A stretch of 64,000 nucleotides of DNA from Nipponacmea schrenckii (taxonomy: Eukaryota; Mollusca; Gastropoda; Lottiidae), in NCBI GenBank assembly GCA_030562195.1, contig CM060200.1, forward strand, positions 39,901,084 to 39,965,083. The letters run 5' to 3'. A program made the position numbers and the translations under genes. The number at the start of each line of letters is the position of its first letter. Position 1 is the stretch's first letter. This document shows positions 36,429 through 48,591 of this stretch, one piece after another. The notes beneath the pieces are model-generated. The model was not told where the DNA came from, did not search any database, and saw nothing but the letters and a program-made list of their open reading frames with translations.

Positions 36429-38130
36429 CTTCTATTAATTCTATCAATTAGACCTGCGTCTCTTGTGATTTTATTGGGGCGTAAATCACTTAAATAACCC
36501 TGTGTATGTAAAATAGACGTTTGAGAAACGATCAGACAAATAAAAATTAAGCTTCTCTCATTCCATTCACGTAAATTTCTCAATCATTTGGGACTCGACT
36601 GAATAAAAAGAACCAAAGTATAAACCGCAAAACGAAACAAGAAATCAAAAAACAACAAATTAATACAGGATACGTTAAATTGATATTTACAATCAAAAAT
36701 AGCATTAAATGACATGCTATATGCTATGTGAAACAGCAAACGTCTTGGGCGACGAAGAGGTTCTAATGCTAATAGCGGCAGTTTCGCGCACTCATTTCAT
36801 TATAGCTCCATTTTCAGTGATATATGAACTTCAGGCTTCACTTCGCTCACCCGGGTAAAGCCTTAAAAAACTTATATTGTTGAAGTGGTCTTTTATTGTG
36901 TAGGTAAGGATCTTGACATTGCGTCGGTCCTATGATGTGGAATTATTTGGAGCTAATACAAATAATTCAATCTAAGCTGTGACTTTAACTGCCAAAAGTA
37001 GGGACAAAATCATTCTTTCTACTCAATACTTTAGATTTTAATATTGTAATTTGTTGTAATTGGGTAATAAAAGGTTTTCTTTTTATATTATTTTGTGGTG
37101 ATAATCTCTGATCTGAAATAATAGCGCATATTTTGCACTCAAATATAAGAGACATATAAACACTTGGTGCTAGAGTGAAATAAGAATAAAACTCATAAAA
37201 AGTACGGGTCGAGACACAAACAAAATGTGGTGCGAAGACGCTAGAGAAAAAGTTATATGCATCTCTGAAGCTATCATGTTTTTATAAAAGAAAAAATGAT
37301 GATGAAATTTCAACTAAATTCAAATTAAAAAAAAATCAAAATCTTACTACGACAAATAGGGCTAGGTAGAGACACGATGCACAATATCAAATATTTTATG
37401 AACGCTATTCTCATACCTTGACTAACATAGCCACCTTAATCGTATCACTTAAGTTTGTACATGCAGTGTTTGGATTGATTTGTACCTTGAGAAGAACCTG
37501 ACGTCAGTTTTCATTATGAAAAACGTTATGGAAAGCTTTTGGACATCATTCAGATTATTTCATGGCGACTATTTTCCTCGTCAACGGAGCAGACCATTAC
37601 AGATAAGACAACGATTTCCTATCGGTGACTGAATGACAGACTCGAAATAAGAAAATGTTCTATCAGATCTATTTTGAATAAATGAATTAATTTTATCGGT
37701 ATTCCATCAAAAGACTATCAGCAATAGGGAGAAGTGAGATGGTTTTTGTCGAGACTAATAGACTTTCAGACCACCCTCAGTACTTGAACAAAACACCCCC
37801 TCAGGTTTCCCCCGGTCGCATTGTTCTTACTTCCGGTAGGTAGGTCATCATTAAGTTACAGTGTCACTGCTAATGGTGTATTTGATGACTACAACAAAAT
37901 TCAAATACGACATAATTCACTTTTTTATCGTAAATTGAACATTGATTTTGAATTAAAAACTTTGGTTGTGAATAAAAACTTTCATTTTGGTTTAAAAAAC
38001 TTGATTGGACCTTTATACGGCTATGGTAACATAATATGTTTCTTTAAAAAAAGGCCACTAACTATAACAGTTTGGCTAAACATTGTAAGAATGAATTAAA
38101 CTACTCATATAAGGAAATATATTGGAAATA
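36429..38130. other. No feature recognised
   Basis: About 1.7 kb without arrays or supported exons; the 92-codon ORF at 37821-38099 has no protein-like features I can name. Confidence 0.4.
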
Positions 38131-38139
38131 TTTCATTAA

Positions 38140-38475
38140 AGGTGCAGTGCGTCATGGAATGAATATAAAATTTTAAAATGTTAAACTTGGTCAATAAGAG
38201 AATATATATCAGTAAATAAACCTGCTGCCATAAATAACATAACAGAATCTTTATATAATCTGATAAATCCAAAAATACTTAGTAATCAATAATATAATTG
38301 CATTTGATTATTGAAAAACGCTTTTTTTAAATAAATGTTTAGTTTTGTGAGTTTTCCAGATTTGACAGGGATTCTGTTCCTTTATGATACCAGGTAAGTT
38401 CACTGATGAATATATACTCATATCGACCAACTGTGAGAACTTTTTATGTTCATGCTAAGACGAAATATCATTTTA
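38140..38475. mobile_element. Palindromic MITE family A, complete copy
   Basis: About 335 bp. Left arm: GGTGCAGTGCGTCATGGAAT, TTGGTCAATAAGAGAATATA, AACCTGCTGCCATAAATAAC. The right arm is its diverged reverse complement: TTTCCAGATTTGACAGGGAT, ATGATACCAGGTAAGTTCAC, TTCATGCTAAGACG. No ORF. It is the best full-length reference for the family in this window. Confidence 0.8.
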
Positions 38476-38479
38476 AGAA

Positions 38480-38815
38480 AAATAGTAACAGGTATCTGGA
38501 AGAGTAAGTTTACCACTGACTGGCACCATACCAGAACTATTTCCACATGAGGAATTTTTTCAGTTTTTCATTAAAAAAAACATAGAAACAGGTGTCTAGA
38601 AGAGTAAGTTTACCACTGACTGGCACCCATCAGTGGAGTTAATTAACTTTTTACACGAGAAGTTTTCATTAAAAAACATAGTAACAGGTGTTTAGAAGAG
38701 TAAGTTTACCAGTGACTGGCACCCATCAGTGGAATTAATGAACTTTTTACACGAGAAGTTTTCATTAAAAAACATAGTAACAGGTGTCTAGAAGAGTAAG
38801 TACACCCTACCAGGA
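38480..38815. repeat. ~97-bp tandem repeat, 3-4 units
   Basis: Units begin at ACAGGTGTCTAGAAGAGTAA, with TTACCACTGACTGGCACC and TTTTCATTAAAAAACATAG; the last unit is partial. Confidence 0.9.
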
Positions 38816-39497
38816 AAAGTTTATACGGATTCTTAAGTCTATTGCAGATTAGTTTTCCTGATTACTCGATAATTATAACTGATATACTATTATGCTCAAT
38901 ATGATTAATATTCTAAGATATTAGATCTTATTAGATTAGAAATCTCTAGGGAGTTTGGAGAATTGGAATTTATGCTTAATCTGTTACTTTGATTTTCTCT
39001 CATAATTACCTACTTCACACTGTTTCTACCAGGGGAGAGGCGGGGGGGCACTAGAACCGGGAGATGTGGTGCAATCATTTGAAACCAATTATAGATCAAC
39101 TTATGCCCGTCAATTGAAAATGTGCTGGGAACTGAAATTTTTTCGTTTTTTCGACTATAAGGTATAGAAAAGTAGGACGAAAAATTACATTTGATTTCAG
39201 CATTTTTTCAGTACTCAAAATCAAAGTTCATCAAATTTGAATAAATCAATTTAGCAATGCTTTCGAAAACTACAATCAACAATATAGAAATCTGAATCGA
39301 TTCAAGCGCCATTTTAACTTTTGATTTGGAATAAACCTCGGTATCCATGGAATCGAGTTTTCTGAAAGAACACGTCATTAACCATCAAAGAGCAGACGTT
39401 CAGCTACTTCCGGCGGAAGCCCTAGCCGTACGCCTGTGATTAAAAGTATTTGAAAGAGATTAAATGATTTTGTAGGTCGAGTTGATGAAACGGTCAA

Positions 39498-39614
39498 TTA
39501 ATGTCTGAATCTCTCTAATTCTTCCTCGACCCAGCTAATCAACTGAAAACACTGACTTGTAGATAGAGTTTCTCTCATTCCTCGTGAAAATAGGTCGAGT
39601 AGAAGTACTTCCTT
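39498..39614 (-). CDS. Candidate terminal exon, minus strand
   Basis: From a weak acceptor (CAATACAAATCAG) the minus strand is open in phase 0 for 38 codons to TAA: KEVLLLDLFSRGMRETLSTS then QCFQLISWVEEELERFRH. The mix of residues and amphipathic helical look is protein-like, and codons are varied. Family not recognised. It is on the same strand as the HEPN exon at 46100-46391, but a link is speculative. Confidence 0.33.
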   Translation of the reverse strand, partial: KEVLLLDLFSRGMRETLSTSQCFQLISWVEEELERFRH

Positions 39615-39759
39615 CTGATTTGTATTGAAGTGATATGGGTGGAGTTTTACGTCCAAACTTTTGTGCAAGTGATGGTGCTCATTAAGATAGGCATCTTCAT
39701 GCAGTATACAATTCAAGGAGAGCACTCTACTCTTTTCTACTCTAAATGAAACTTGAGGT

Positions 39760-40640
39760 GTATCCCTTCTAGTTTGAATAGATATAGTCCTCGGAAGATA
39801 TCAGAGGTCAGGGAACCTCCTTCTAGTTTGAATAGATATAATCCTCGGATGATACCAGAGATAAGGGAACCTCCTTCTAGTTTGAATAGATATATTCCTC
39901 GGACGATACCAGAGATCGGGGAACCTCCTTCTAGTTTGAATAGATATATTCCTCGGAAGATACCAGAGATCGGGGAACCTCAATCTAGTTTGAGTAGATA
40001 TATTCCTCGGAAGATACCAGAGATCAGGGAACCCCCTTCTAGTTTGAATAGATATAGTCCTCGGAAGATACCAGAGATCGGGGAACCTCCTTCTAGTTTG
40101 AATAGATATATTCCTCGGATGATACCAGAGGTCAGGGAGCCTCCTTCTAGTTTGAATAGATATATTCCTCGGACGATACCAGAGGTCAGGGAGCCTCCTT
40201 CTAGTTTGAAAATATATAGACCTCGGAAGATACAAGAGGTCAGGGAACCTCCTTCTAGTTTGAATAGATATAGTCCTCGGAAGATACCAGAGGTCAGGGA
40301 ACCTCCTTCTAGTTTGAAAATATATAGTCCTCGAAAGATACCAGAGATCGGGGAACCTCCTTCTAGTTTGAAAATATATAGTCCTCGAAAGATACCAGAG
40401 ATCGGGGAACCTCCTTCTAGTTTGAATAGATATATTCCTCGGACGATACCAGAGGTCAGGGAACCTCCTTCTAGTTTGAATATATATTGTCCTCGGGACA
40501 ATACCAGAGGTCAGGAAACCTCATTTTAGTTTGAATATATATTGTCCTCGGGACGATACCAGAGGTCAGGAAACCTCCTTCTAGTTTGAATATATATATT
40601 CCTCGGAAGATACCAGAGGTCAAGGAACCGCCTTCTAGTT
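39760..40640. repeat. 54-bp minisatellite with an open reading frame
   Basis: About 16 units of 54 bp (18 codons), marked by CCTCCTTCTAGTTTGAATAG and GATACCAGAG. The plus strand is open for 258 codons repeating PPSSLNRYIPRTIPEIRE, and two minus frames are open too. Unit-to-unit changes fall at first and second codon positions of the plus frame (AGT/ATT/AAT, AAG/ACG/ATG, ATC/GTC), so there is no sign of protein-level constraint. Near the end two extra-G units shift the frame. Confidence 0.93.
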
Positions 40641-41335
40641 TAAATGAATATAGTCCTCGCTATTTAGATGTAGGAGTACAACATAATTTGAGCAAAAGGG
40701 TAGCTGTAAACGGAGAATAAATATCAGTCAAAACACCAAAATCTCCCGGATATTACACCAGTCAACTCGAAACAGATTCTGTTTTCTTTGCCAGACGGTA
40801 GCTGATCAATTGGTATCTATTTAGATTTTTAGATGGTATTAATTGATATCCCTGACCAAGTTGTTTAAAAGATCGTTTATAACAGTTTTAATTTACTTCC
40901 GTACTATCCTGCAAGTCTGTCTAGACCGTCAACAGAAACTCACTGACCGTCATCGAGGATGGTTTACACTCTCTCCTATTATCTAAGGAGGTCTGAATAG
41001 AGTTAATTTAAAACTAATTCGCCATCAACAATCCGACCACTAGAAATGGTGTCGTAACTATTCGTTTCTGAACTGTAATAATGGATTTCGGTTTTCGTTT
41101 GGTACCATCAATACTTAGTTTTTTTAGTCGTTATAGTTGTAATTTTTTAAACTACCCTGCATGCTTGGCTGGTCATTCTTATCGCCAACATAAACTGGAA
41201 CTGGAATGATGGTTCAGCCAACCCCTAAATCCGGTCCTCGTCTGAAAGCCATTTTAGGTCAGATTGCCACAGATTTTGGTTATCTTAATCATAAATAATA
41301 CTAGCAACTGGATATATTCCGATAGTTTACATGTT
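40641..41335. other. Tail of the 54-bp array and unassigned sequence
   Basis: The last repeat unit runs without a stop into RYLDVGVQHNLSKRVAVNGE and TAA (~40658-40720), a non-repeat tail. The rest shows nothing supported. Confidence 0.35.
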
Positions 41336-41359
41336 CCAATGTACCGTGTACCGCAGGCT

Positions 41360-41515
41360 GTACGCGGTAATGAACCCTCGACAGATGCAAATCGCAAAAA
41401 TGTAGGCCAGTGCTGCTGTCCTGACAAAATTTCTTCATTACACACTAAATGGCGTTGCCCGTAAACATTAGCCCATGAGGTGCAGAAGAGTAGGACGTAT
41501 AGCTCCATTCATTTC
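41360..41515. mobile_element. Foldback MITE family B, reverse fragment
   Basis: Contains CTGTCCTGACAAAATTTCTT, GGCGTTGCCCGTAAACATTA and GAGTAGGACGTATAGCTCCA, the reverse complement of the family tip. Confidence 0.7.
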
Positions 41516-42834
41516 AGTTCAGGAACATGGAACTAATGTGTTGAACTTACAGATGTCGAAGTAACAAATCAAATGTCGAGGGAGCAACAAGTATTTACAG
41601 GGGAGCAATAATGTTCTGCCTCCTGTTGCCCCAAGGACTTCACCAGTCTTCCTGAACTGTCAACGACAGCTTCCTTTGGGCAAAATGTCAAAACTGATGT
41701 GTAGACAGGGCAATATATACATACTCAAGCATGTAAATTATTTGCATATGAATGTAATAAGTCGTTGCTTTTGGCTAAAATGCAAGATGCCAATTAGAAT
41801 TTATAGATGGAAGGGAAATAACTCTTTTCTATAATAATAAATCAGACTACAAATACAGTATCCACATATTTGCTAACAAATCAAATGTAGTGAAATGAAT
41901 GGAGTTTTACAATCGACTCTTCTACACCTGAAGAGCTAAAGAAGAGAGAAAGCCTCATTCATTCTTCTAGAATACCATTAACACTGCCTGAATGGTATTT
42001 CGGCTTTAGTCATGCTCTTAAAATGGCGTCCAACTGAGATCGTGGTCCGATTCGGGTAACTGATCCTTAACTACTTTAGTAAGATTTATTTATGGAAATA
42101 GTTACAGAAAATATTACATTAAAGTAGTAAGTTAACGTAAAATTGAATAAATTAATTAAATGTAATACAAATTGACACATTAATATAAAATTATAAATCT
42201 ATTCTATTATAGGCCTACTTCTTACTTTATGCCGTTACAAAAATGGTCGGTTCTTCTGCTTTATAGTCTGTATCATTTACAAAAATATGCAGAAATCTGT
42301 GATTTAATTGTCCAAAATAAGGGAGATCTGAAATTACCATGTTAAATTACACCCTTTTTATATGAAGAAGTGTGTCCTTTATTGTAACACTATTCAATAT
42401 ATCCTAACCATGAAAATTTGTATACAATCATTAGCATAAAATATTTTACTGGACCGAGTTCGTATATGAAAGGATCTTATAATAAATATAGAATTTTTAG
42501 TATTCAACTTGCTTCATAACATCAGAGTCTTTGTATCAGGCGATAAATCTATTAAACTCAGTAGTTATTGAAAAATTACAATATAAAATATATATATAAT
42601 AAAATCTTTGCTCAGTGTTATGAATATATCTGGTTTTATACAGGGATTCTGTTGTTTACTTATCACAGGCATGTCTATCGATGAATTAACTCAATTTGCC
42701 AAAATCATAAAAAAAGATTTCCTTTAACATTTTTCCACATATTTTAAAAGGGAGGTAAAAATCAAAAATAGATTTAATGTCGTTAATAAACAATGTTTTG
42801 AAATAAACTTTTGTTTAATATTCCAAACAGAACA
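41516..42834. other. No feature recognised beyond a family B tip
   Basis: A short family B tip lies at ~41893-41960 (GAATGGAGTTTTACAATCGA). The rest is AT-rich with no supported exon. Confidence 0.4.
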
Positions 42835-43072
42835 TATCTATATTCACAGATCTATAATCACAGATCTATAATCACAGATCTATATTCACAGATCTATAAT
42901 CACAGATCTATAATCACAGATCTATATTCACAGATCTATATTCACAGATCTATATTCACAGATCTATAATCACAGATCTATAATCACAGATCTATATTCA
43001 CAGATCTATAATCACAGATCTATAATCACAGATCTATAATCACAGATCTATATTCACAGATCTATATCCACA
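42835..43072. repeat. 14-bp minisatellite with palindromic core
   Basis: About 17 copies of CACAGATCTATAAT or CACAGATCTATATT. Every unit carries AGATCT. Confidence 0.95.
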
Positions 43073-44344
43073 ATCAGAATTTGCTATTGCTATCAGAAAC
43101 CAAAAGTTAAAAAAGCCAAATTATTTGTCGAAAGATTGTTTCATATAGTTTCAAGCCAAAATCTATTTTTGTTTTTGTACTAGAACATTACAGTTATCGC
43201 TTTACAAATAAATATATAATTTGAAAGCCTGTCTATTTGGTAGATAAAGTGCAAACAAAAAAATAACAAAAAAAATCACTACAATCACACATTTCAATTT
43301 AAAATCAATATTTAAAATGGAACATTAAAAAAGGAGAATCTAAATAAAACTTGAACCGTGAACGGTATGGATGCAGTGCGCCATGGGCTTCTAACATTGG
43401 TCAGAAGTTTTCAAAATTTTTTAGTCATAGTAGGATACATCGACGAGCAGAAAAGCTACGGAAATAAAAAGTCGTCAAACCAATAAACGAGGATTATTGA
43501 CAGCGTAAAATTCCACACAGTTACTATAGAAGTCGGTACCAAATTTTCAAATTTTAAAAAGCGCAATTTTGATCAAAATAACAAGTGTTGTCACCAAGAA
43601 TATATTACGTGTAATAAGGACATGTAAGAAATTTTGATGTATTTAAATTTTGTCACGTGAGAGGGCTCTTCAAATTTAAAAGTTGCGATTTTCACATGCA
43701 GAGTTTTATTATTTATTATCTATCATACTGCAAAAAGAATTGTTCAAATATCTGCAAATTCTGGAAATTAAATTAGTGAAGTTATAAACGGAAGCGATAT
43801 CAAAAGTTTGAAAGTAGAAATTCGTATCTACATGTAAATTTTCATATTGATCGAAATGAAATTGCAACAGTTGAAAAAGTAGTCAAAAATGTGCTTACAA
43901 AGGTCAGCGACAAAAGTCAAAATATGCATACATGTATTGTAAAACTGCTGTGTTGTAGCGATTATTTCTAGAAAAGTGAATGAAAACAAAAACCGCGATC
44001 AATATCGGTCCAAAATAAGATCGGTAAAGGCAAAAAACCGAAAATGAGTATTTTTAAGTACGTTACTTCCGGTTGGGCAGAAATGCGTCATTTTACATTC
44101 AAGCACTAACGACACGCATGTTATGTGAGATTTTTGTGTAAAAATATGTGTGGCATTTGCAGTTTTTCTGCTGTGCGCTGCGACTCGAAACCGAAAAGAA
44201 AAATAGTCATTTCGAAAACTCTGCAATCAACACCAATTTCTCTTTATCTCTGGACAGTTCTGAAAAAGAAATATACAGTTATATTGGTAAAAAACAAAAG
44301 CATAAATAATTGTTGTGATACTAAAACGAATTAGAGTTAAGAAA
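43073..44344. other. No feature recognised
   Basis: About 1.27 kb; opposing short ORFs at 43999-44226 and 44125-44334 overlap on both strands and lack splice or family support. Confidence 0.35.
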
Positions 44345-45958
44345 AATATTACGCCACGACATAGAGCTTAGATAAATACACAACTACGGGATAGAACGTA
44401 GATATATACCCAACCACGAGATAGAGCTTAGATAAATATACAACCACGAGATAGAGCTTAGATAAATATACAACCTTAGATAAATACACAACCACGAGAT
44501 AGAGGTTGGATAAATACACAACCACGAGATAGAGCTGGGATAAATACACAACCACGAGATAGACCTTTGATAAATACACAACCACGAGATAGACCTTGAT
44601 AAATACACAACCACGAGATAGAGCTTGGATAAATACACAACCACGAGATAGAGCTTAGATAAATATACAACCACGAGATAGAGCCAAGATAAATACACGG
44701 ACACGAGATAGACCTTAGATAAATACCCAACCACGAGATAGAGCTTAGATAAATATACAACCACGAGATAGAGCTTAGATAAATATACAACCTTAGATAA
44801 ATACACAACCACGAGATAGAGGTTGGATAAATACACAACCACGAGATAGAGCTGGGATAAATACACAACCACGAGATAGACCTTAGATAAATACACAACC
44901 ACGAGATAGAGGTTGGATAAATACACAACCACGAGATAGAGCTTAGATAAATATACAACCACGAGATAGAGCTAAGATAAATACACGGACACGAGATAGA
45001 CCTTAGATAAATACACAACCACGAGATAGAGCTTAGATAAATACACAACCACGACATAGAGCTTAAATATTACGCCTCGAGATAGAGCTTTGATAAATAT
45101 ACAACCGTGAGATAGAGCTTAGATAAATACACAACCACGAGATAGAGCAGGGATAAATATACAACCATGAGATAGAGCTGGGGTAAATACACAACCACGA
45201 GATAGAGTTTGGATAAATACACAACCACGAGATAGAGCTTGGATAAATACACAACAACGAGATAAGGCTGGAATAAATACACAACCACGAGATAGAGCTT
45301 AGATAAATATACAACCATGAGACAGAGCTTAGATAAATACACAACCACGAGATAGAGCTTAGATAAATACACGGCTACGAGATAGACCTGGGATAAATAC
45401 ACAACCACGAGATAGAGCTCGGATAAATACACAACCACGAGATAGAGCTGGGATAAATACACAACCACGAGATAGAGCTTAGATAAATACACAGCTACGA
45501 GATAGACTTTAGATAAATACACAACTACGAGATAGAGCTGGGATAAATATACAACCATGAGATAGAGCTTAGATAAATACACAACCACGACATAGAGCTT
45601 AAATATTACGCCACGAGATAGAGCTTAGATAAATACACAACCATGAGATAGAGCTGGGATAAATACACAACCACGAGATAGAGCTGGGATAAATACACAA
45701 CCACGAGATAGAGCTGGGATAAATCCACAACCACGAGATAGAGCTGGGATAAATACACAACCACGAGATAGAGCTGGGATAAATACACAACCACGAGATA
45801 GAGCTGGGATAAATACACAACCACGAGATAGAGCTGGGATTAAATATACAACCACGAGATAGAGCTGGGATAAATACACAACCACGAGATAGAGCTGGGA
45901 TAAATACACAACCACGAGATAGAGCTGGGATAAATACACAACCACGAGATAGAGCCCA
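44345..45958. repeat. 30-bp minisatellite
   Basis: About 53 copies of CACAACCACGAGATAGAGCT followed by TAGATAAATA. Higher-order blocks are visible: runs of GCTTAGAT, GGTTGGAT and GCTGGGAT variants recur in the same order at 44470-44720 and 44785-45010. The unit is stop-free on the minus strand in more than one frame, giving ORFs of up to 193 codons (YLSKLYLVVV, SISWLCIYLS) that are artefacts. Confidence 0.97.
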
Positions 45959-46099
45959 TTCACTCTCCCCAAAAAGTAAAGTATAAAAAATTTTAATCGC
46001 TACCCAACTTATTATGACTGACCTTTAGAGAAATAATTCAATTAAGACGAAATATGAAAAGAATGAACAGTAAAAACTTATGATGATTAAGAAACTTAC

Positions 46100-46391
46100 A
46101 ATGAACAATATCAGATACACAGTCGATTATTTCTCTTGTCAATTTACAAGCTTCAGTTGAATCATTTCTATCATAAACATCTTTTGGAACTCTTGGACCA
46201 TATTGGCCTACAGTATCTGGATATCTCATTCGTGTGTGGTGACCGACACAAGACTGTAATTTATCAGCTAAAGAAACTAAATCTGGATACTGAATCTGAA
46301 GGTCACTTGCTATACTAGATAAATCATGCTCCATTGAAACTTTATTTGAGTCAATGGTATACCACACGGCTTTCAGCGCTTTCTCAGCTGA
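46100..46391 (-). CDS. HEPN-domain protein exon (partial gene)
   Basis: Minus-strand exon bounded by an acceptor (GTATTTCAG) and a GTAAGTTT donor. It encodes about 97 residues: SAEKALKAVWYTIDSNK, HDLSSIASDL, YPDLVSLADKL, HHTRMRYPDTV, GPRVPKDVYDRNDSTEACKL and TREIIDCV. The order AEKALKA, H-x-L, then R-YPD-x-x-x-x-x-P-x-x-P-x-x-x-Y, ending in an A-x-x-L-x-x-x-II-x-x-V helix, is the HEPN domain as found at the C-terminus of sacsin-type chaperone proteins. Eukaryotic HEPN domains bind nucleotides; a role here is not known. If unspliced, the frame stops at 46038, about 20 codons on. Upstream exons would lie toward the gap at 47215 and are not seen. Confidence 0.72.
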
Positions 46392-46639
46392 CTGAAATAC
46401 AAATTATACACCATCAGATAAATCAATACTTCTAACCACAGATTGTATTCTACCATCACCTTAAAGATATTTGTTAATAGCTATGGACGTGATAACGAAG
46501 TTTCGGGAGTTGCACAAGCCTTTGCTCTATGTAGAAGTGCTCAGCTTGGGTCTTAGGTTAATCTATATTAATCCGAATACTAGTAATCTTTGCCAAAGAA
46601 TATTCGATTATACGATATGTTATTTTATACTGACGGTAT

Positions 46640-46933
46640 TATAGTCAGAGATCCTTGCTCTTTCGTTCCAATCGGAAAAGGTTGTGCACTTATGCATGAC
46701 GGCTTAAAAGGGATAATGCGTCTTAGCATGAAATTTTAGTTCAATATGGTCAATATGAGTATATGTTCATAAGCGAACTTACCTGGTGTCATAAAGTAGC
46801 AGAATACCTTAAAATCTAGAAAACTCACAAAACTAAGTCATTTTTGAAAAACGCGTCATTAATTCATCAAATGTGTCTTTATAGAAAATTACTTAGTTTG
46901 ATTGAAACGAAAGAGCAAGGATCTCTGACTATA
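46640..46933. mobile_element. TIR element with 34-bp near-perfect inverted ends
   Basis: 46640-46673 and 46900-46933 are reverse complements with one mismatch in 34 (TATAGTCAGAGATCCTTGCT...). The interior (46700-46895) is one arm of MITE family A, with CGTCTTAGCATGAA and ACTTACCTGGTGTCATAAAG. No ORF. Confidence 0.8.
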
Positions 46934-47214
46934 GAATTGTCAAAAAAAAATATAATAACGTAAAATAAAAATCGGCTATTCTATAGTACAGAGCGCACGG
47001 ATTAGTACTATCAATTGATTCACGGAATGCGAAAGGTTTACGTAGTAGTTGTATTTACCCATGACAATCGCGCAGCTACTTTTAGATAGCAAGAGGTAAA
47101 AGGTGACATAATTTGTCAAGATGACATTATCAGGACAAGATAGACGCACGAATGAAAATGAACCAGTGCAAGATTTTCGGCCATTGTTTTCTTCTGTCAT
47201 ACCAAAAATTTAGA
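46934..47214. other. Sequence before the second gap, nothing recognised
   Basis: About 280 bp, no supported feature. Confidence 0.4.
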
Positions 47215-47714
47215 NNNNNNNNNNNNNNNNNNNNNNNNNNNNNNNNNNNNNNNNNNNNNNNNNNNNNNNNNNNNNNNNNNNNNNNNNNNNNNNNNNNNNN
47301 NNNNNNNNNNNNNNNNNNNNNNNNNNNNNNNNNNNNNNNNNNNNNNNNNNNNNNNNNNNNNNNNNNNNNNNNNNNNNNNNNNNNNNNNNNNNNNNNNNNN
47401 NNNNNNNNNNNNNNNNNNNNNNNNNNNNNNNNNNNNNNNNNNNNNNNNNNNNNNNNNNNNNNNNNNNNNNNNNNNNNNNNNNNNNNNNNNNNNNNNNNNN
47501 NNNNNNNNNNNNNNNNNNNNNNNNNNNNNNNNNNNNNNNNNNNNNNNNNNNNNNNNNNNNNNNNNNNNNNNNNNNNNNNNNNNNNNNNNNNNNNNNNNNN
47601 NNNNNNNNNNNNNNNNNNNNNNNNNNNNNNNNNNNNNNNNNNNNNNNNNNNNNNNNNNNNNNNNNNNNNNNNNNNNNNNNNNNNNNNNNNNNNNNNNNNN
47701 NNNNNNNNNNNNNN
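47215..47714. other. Assembly gap (500 N)
   Basis: Exactly 500 undetermined bases; the first called base after it (47715) pairs with 28957 in inverted orientation. Confidence 0.99.
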
Positions 47715-48591
47715 GGGTGATTTTTTTGTAAAAATCTTGAGGAGTGTACAATTTTCTCAGAATTAAAATGGTGCCTGAAGCATTATTCTTATGTCCTTTA
47801 TAAAGAAATAAAAAAATATTTTCTTTGGTAGAGACAATTGTTAAACACTTGATAAATAAAAATTTACCAAATTATTTCCTTAAAATAATTTTAATTCAAT
47901 TCAAAGATTGTCCTTTCCCCTTCATTTTTAAAACAAACATCCTAAAAATTTATGAAATTATCTCCATTTTTTTATCTCCTATTTTTTGAATTCCTGATAA
48001 TTTGCTTCCCAAACAATAACACAAATTATAAAAATAAATAAGTAATTTTTTTTTATTTGTGTGAATTTCAATTCTAATAAATTTTTTTATGAGCTCTATT
48101 GAGATTAATATTTTAATTTTCATGGTAAAATTTTTAAAAAAATTAACTTTTGTATCCATTTACTAGAAAATTTACAAAATATTCATTAATTGAACTTGGA
48201 ATATCTTAGATCATTTTTTTTATTATTCTGTTTAATATCAAAATTCATTTGCTTTACAACTATTTCATTTTTTTTTTTGATATTTCTTTCATAATTATCT
48301 TGATTAAATTAATGGTTTTAATTATCTATTATAATTACTAAATAGATCATAATTTCCTGCCTTCTAAACGAAATAAATAAGATCTAAGGACCAGTGTAAA
48401 GTGTTGTATTTCCTATATAAGTACAGTGATATAACTATATACTATAAAGATAAGATATATAACACATTGTAGTACAAAGTATTAATATAACCTAATCTCT
48501 ATACATAAACAAATATTATATAATTTATATTAGATATCTGTTATAACTTACTGTCTATCTATATTTATAATACAATCATTCAAAATTCTCA
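47715..48591. repeat. Unique flank of the 51-bp array; inverted copy at 28080-28957
   Basis: AT-rich non-array sequence identical in register to the reverse complement of 28080-28957. The 69-codon ORF here (minus, 47950-48159) is the same as the plus ORF at 28513-28722; it is Lys/Ile/Asn-rich, has no family and is probably chance. Confidence 0.85.

Noticed and set aside
44349..45972. Minus-strand ORFs of hydrophobic repeats (YLSKLYLVVV, SISWLCIYLS)
   Set aside because: Produced by the 30-bp repeat; more than one frame is open at once, which real coding sequence would not need.
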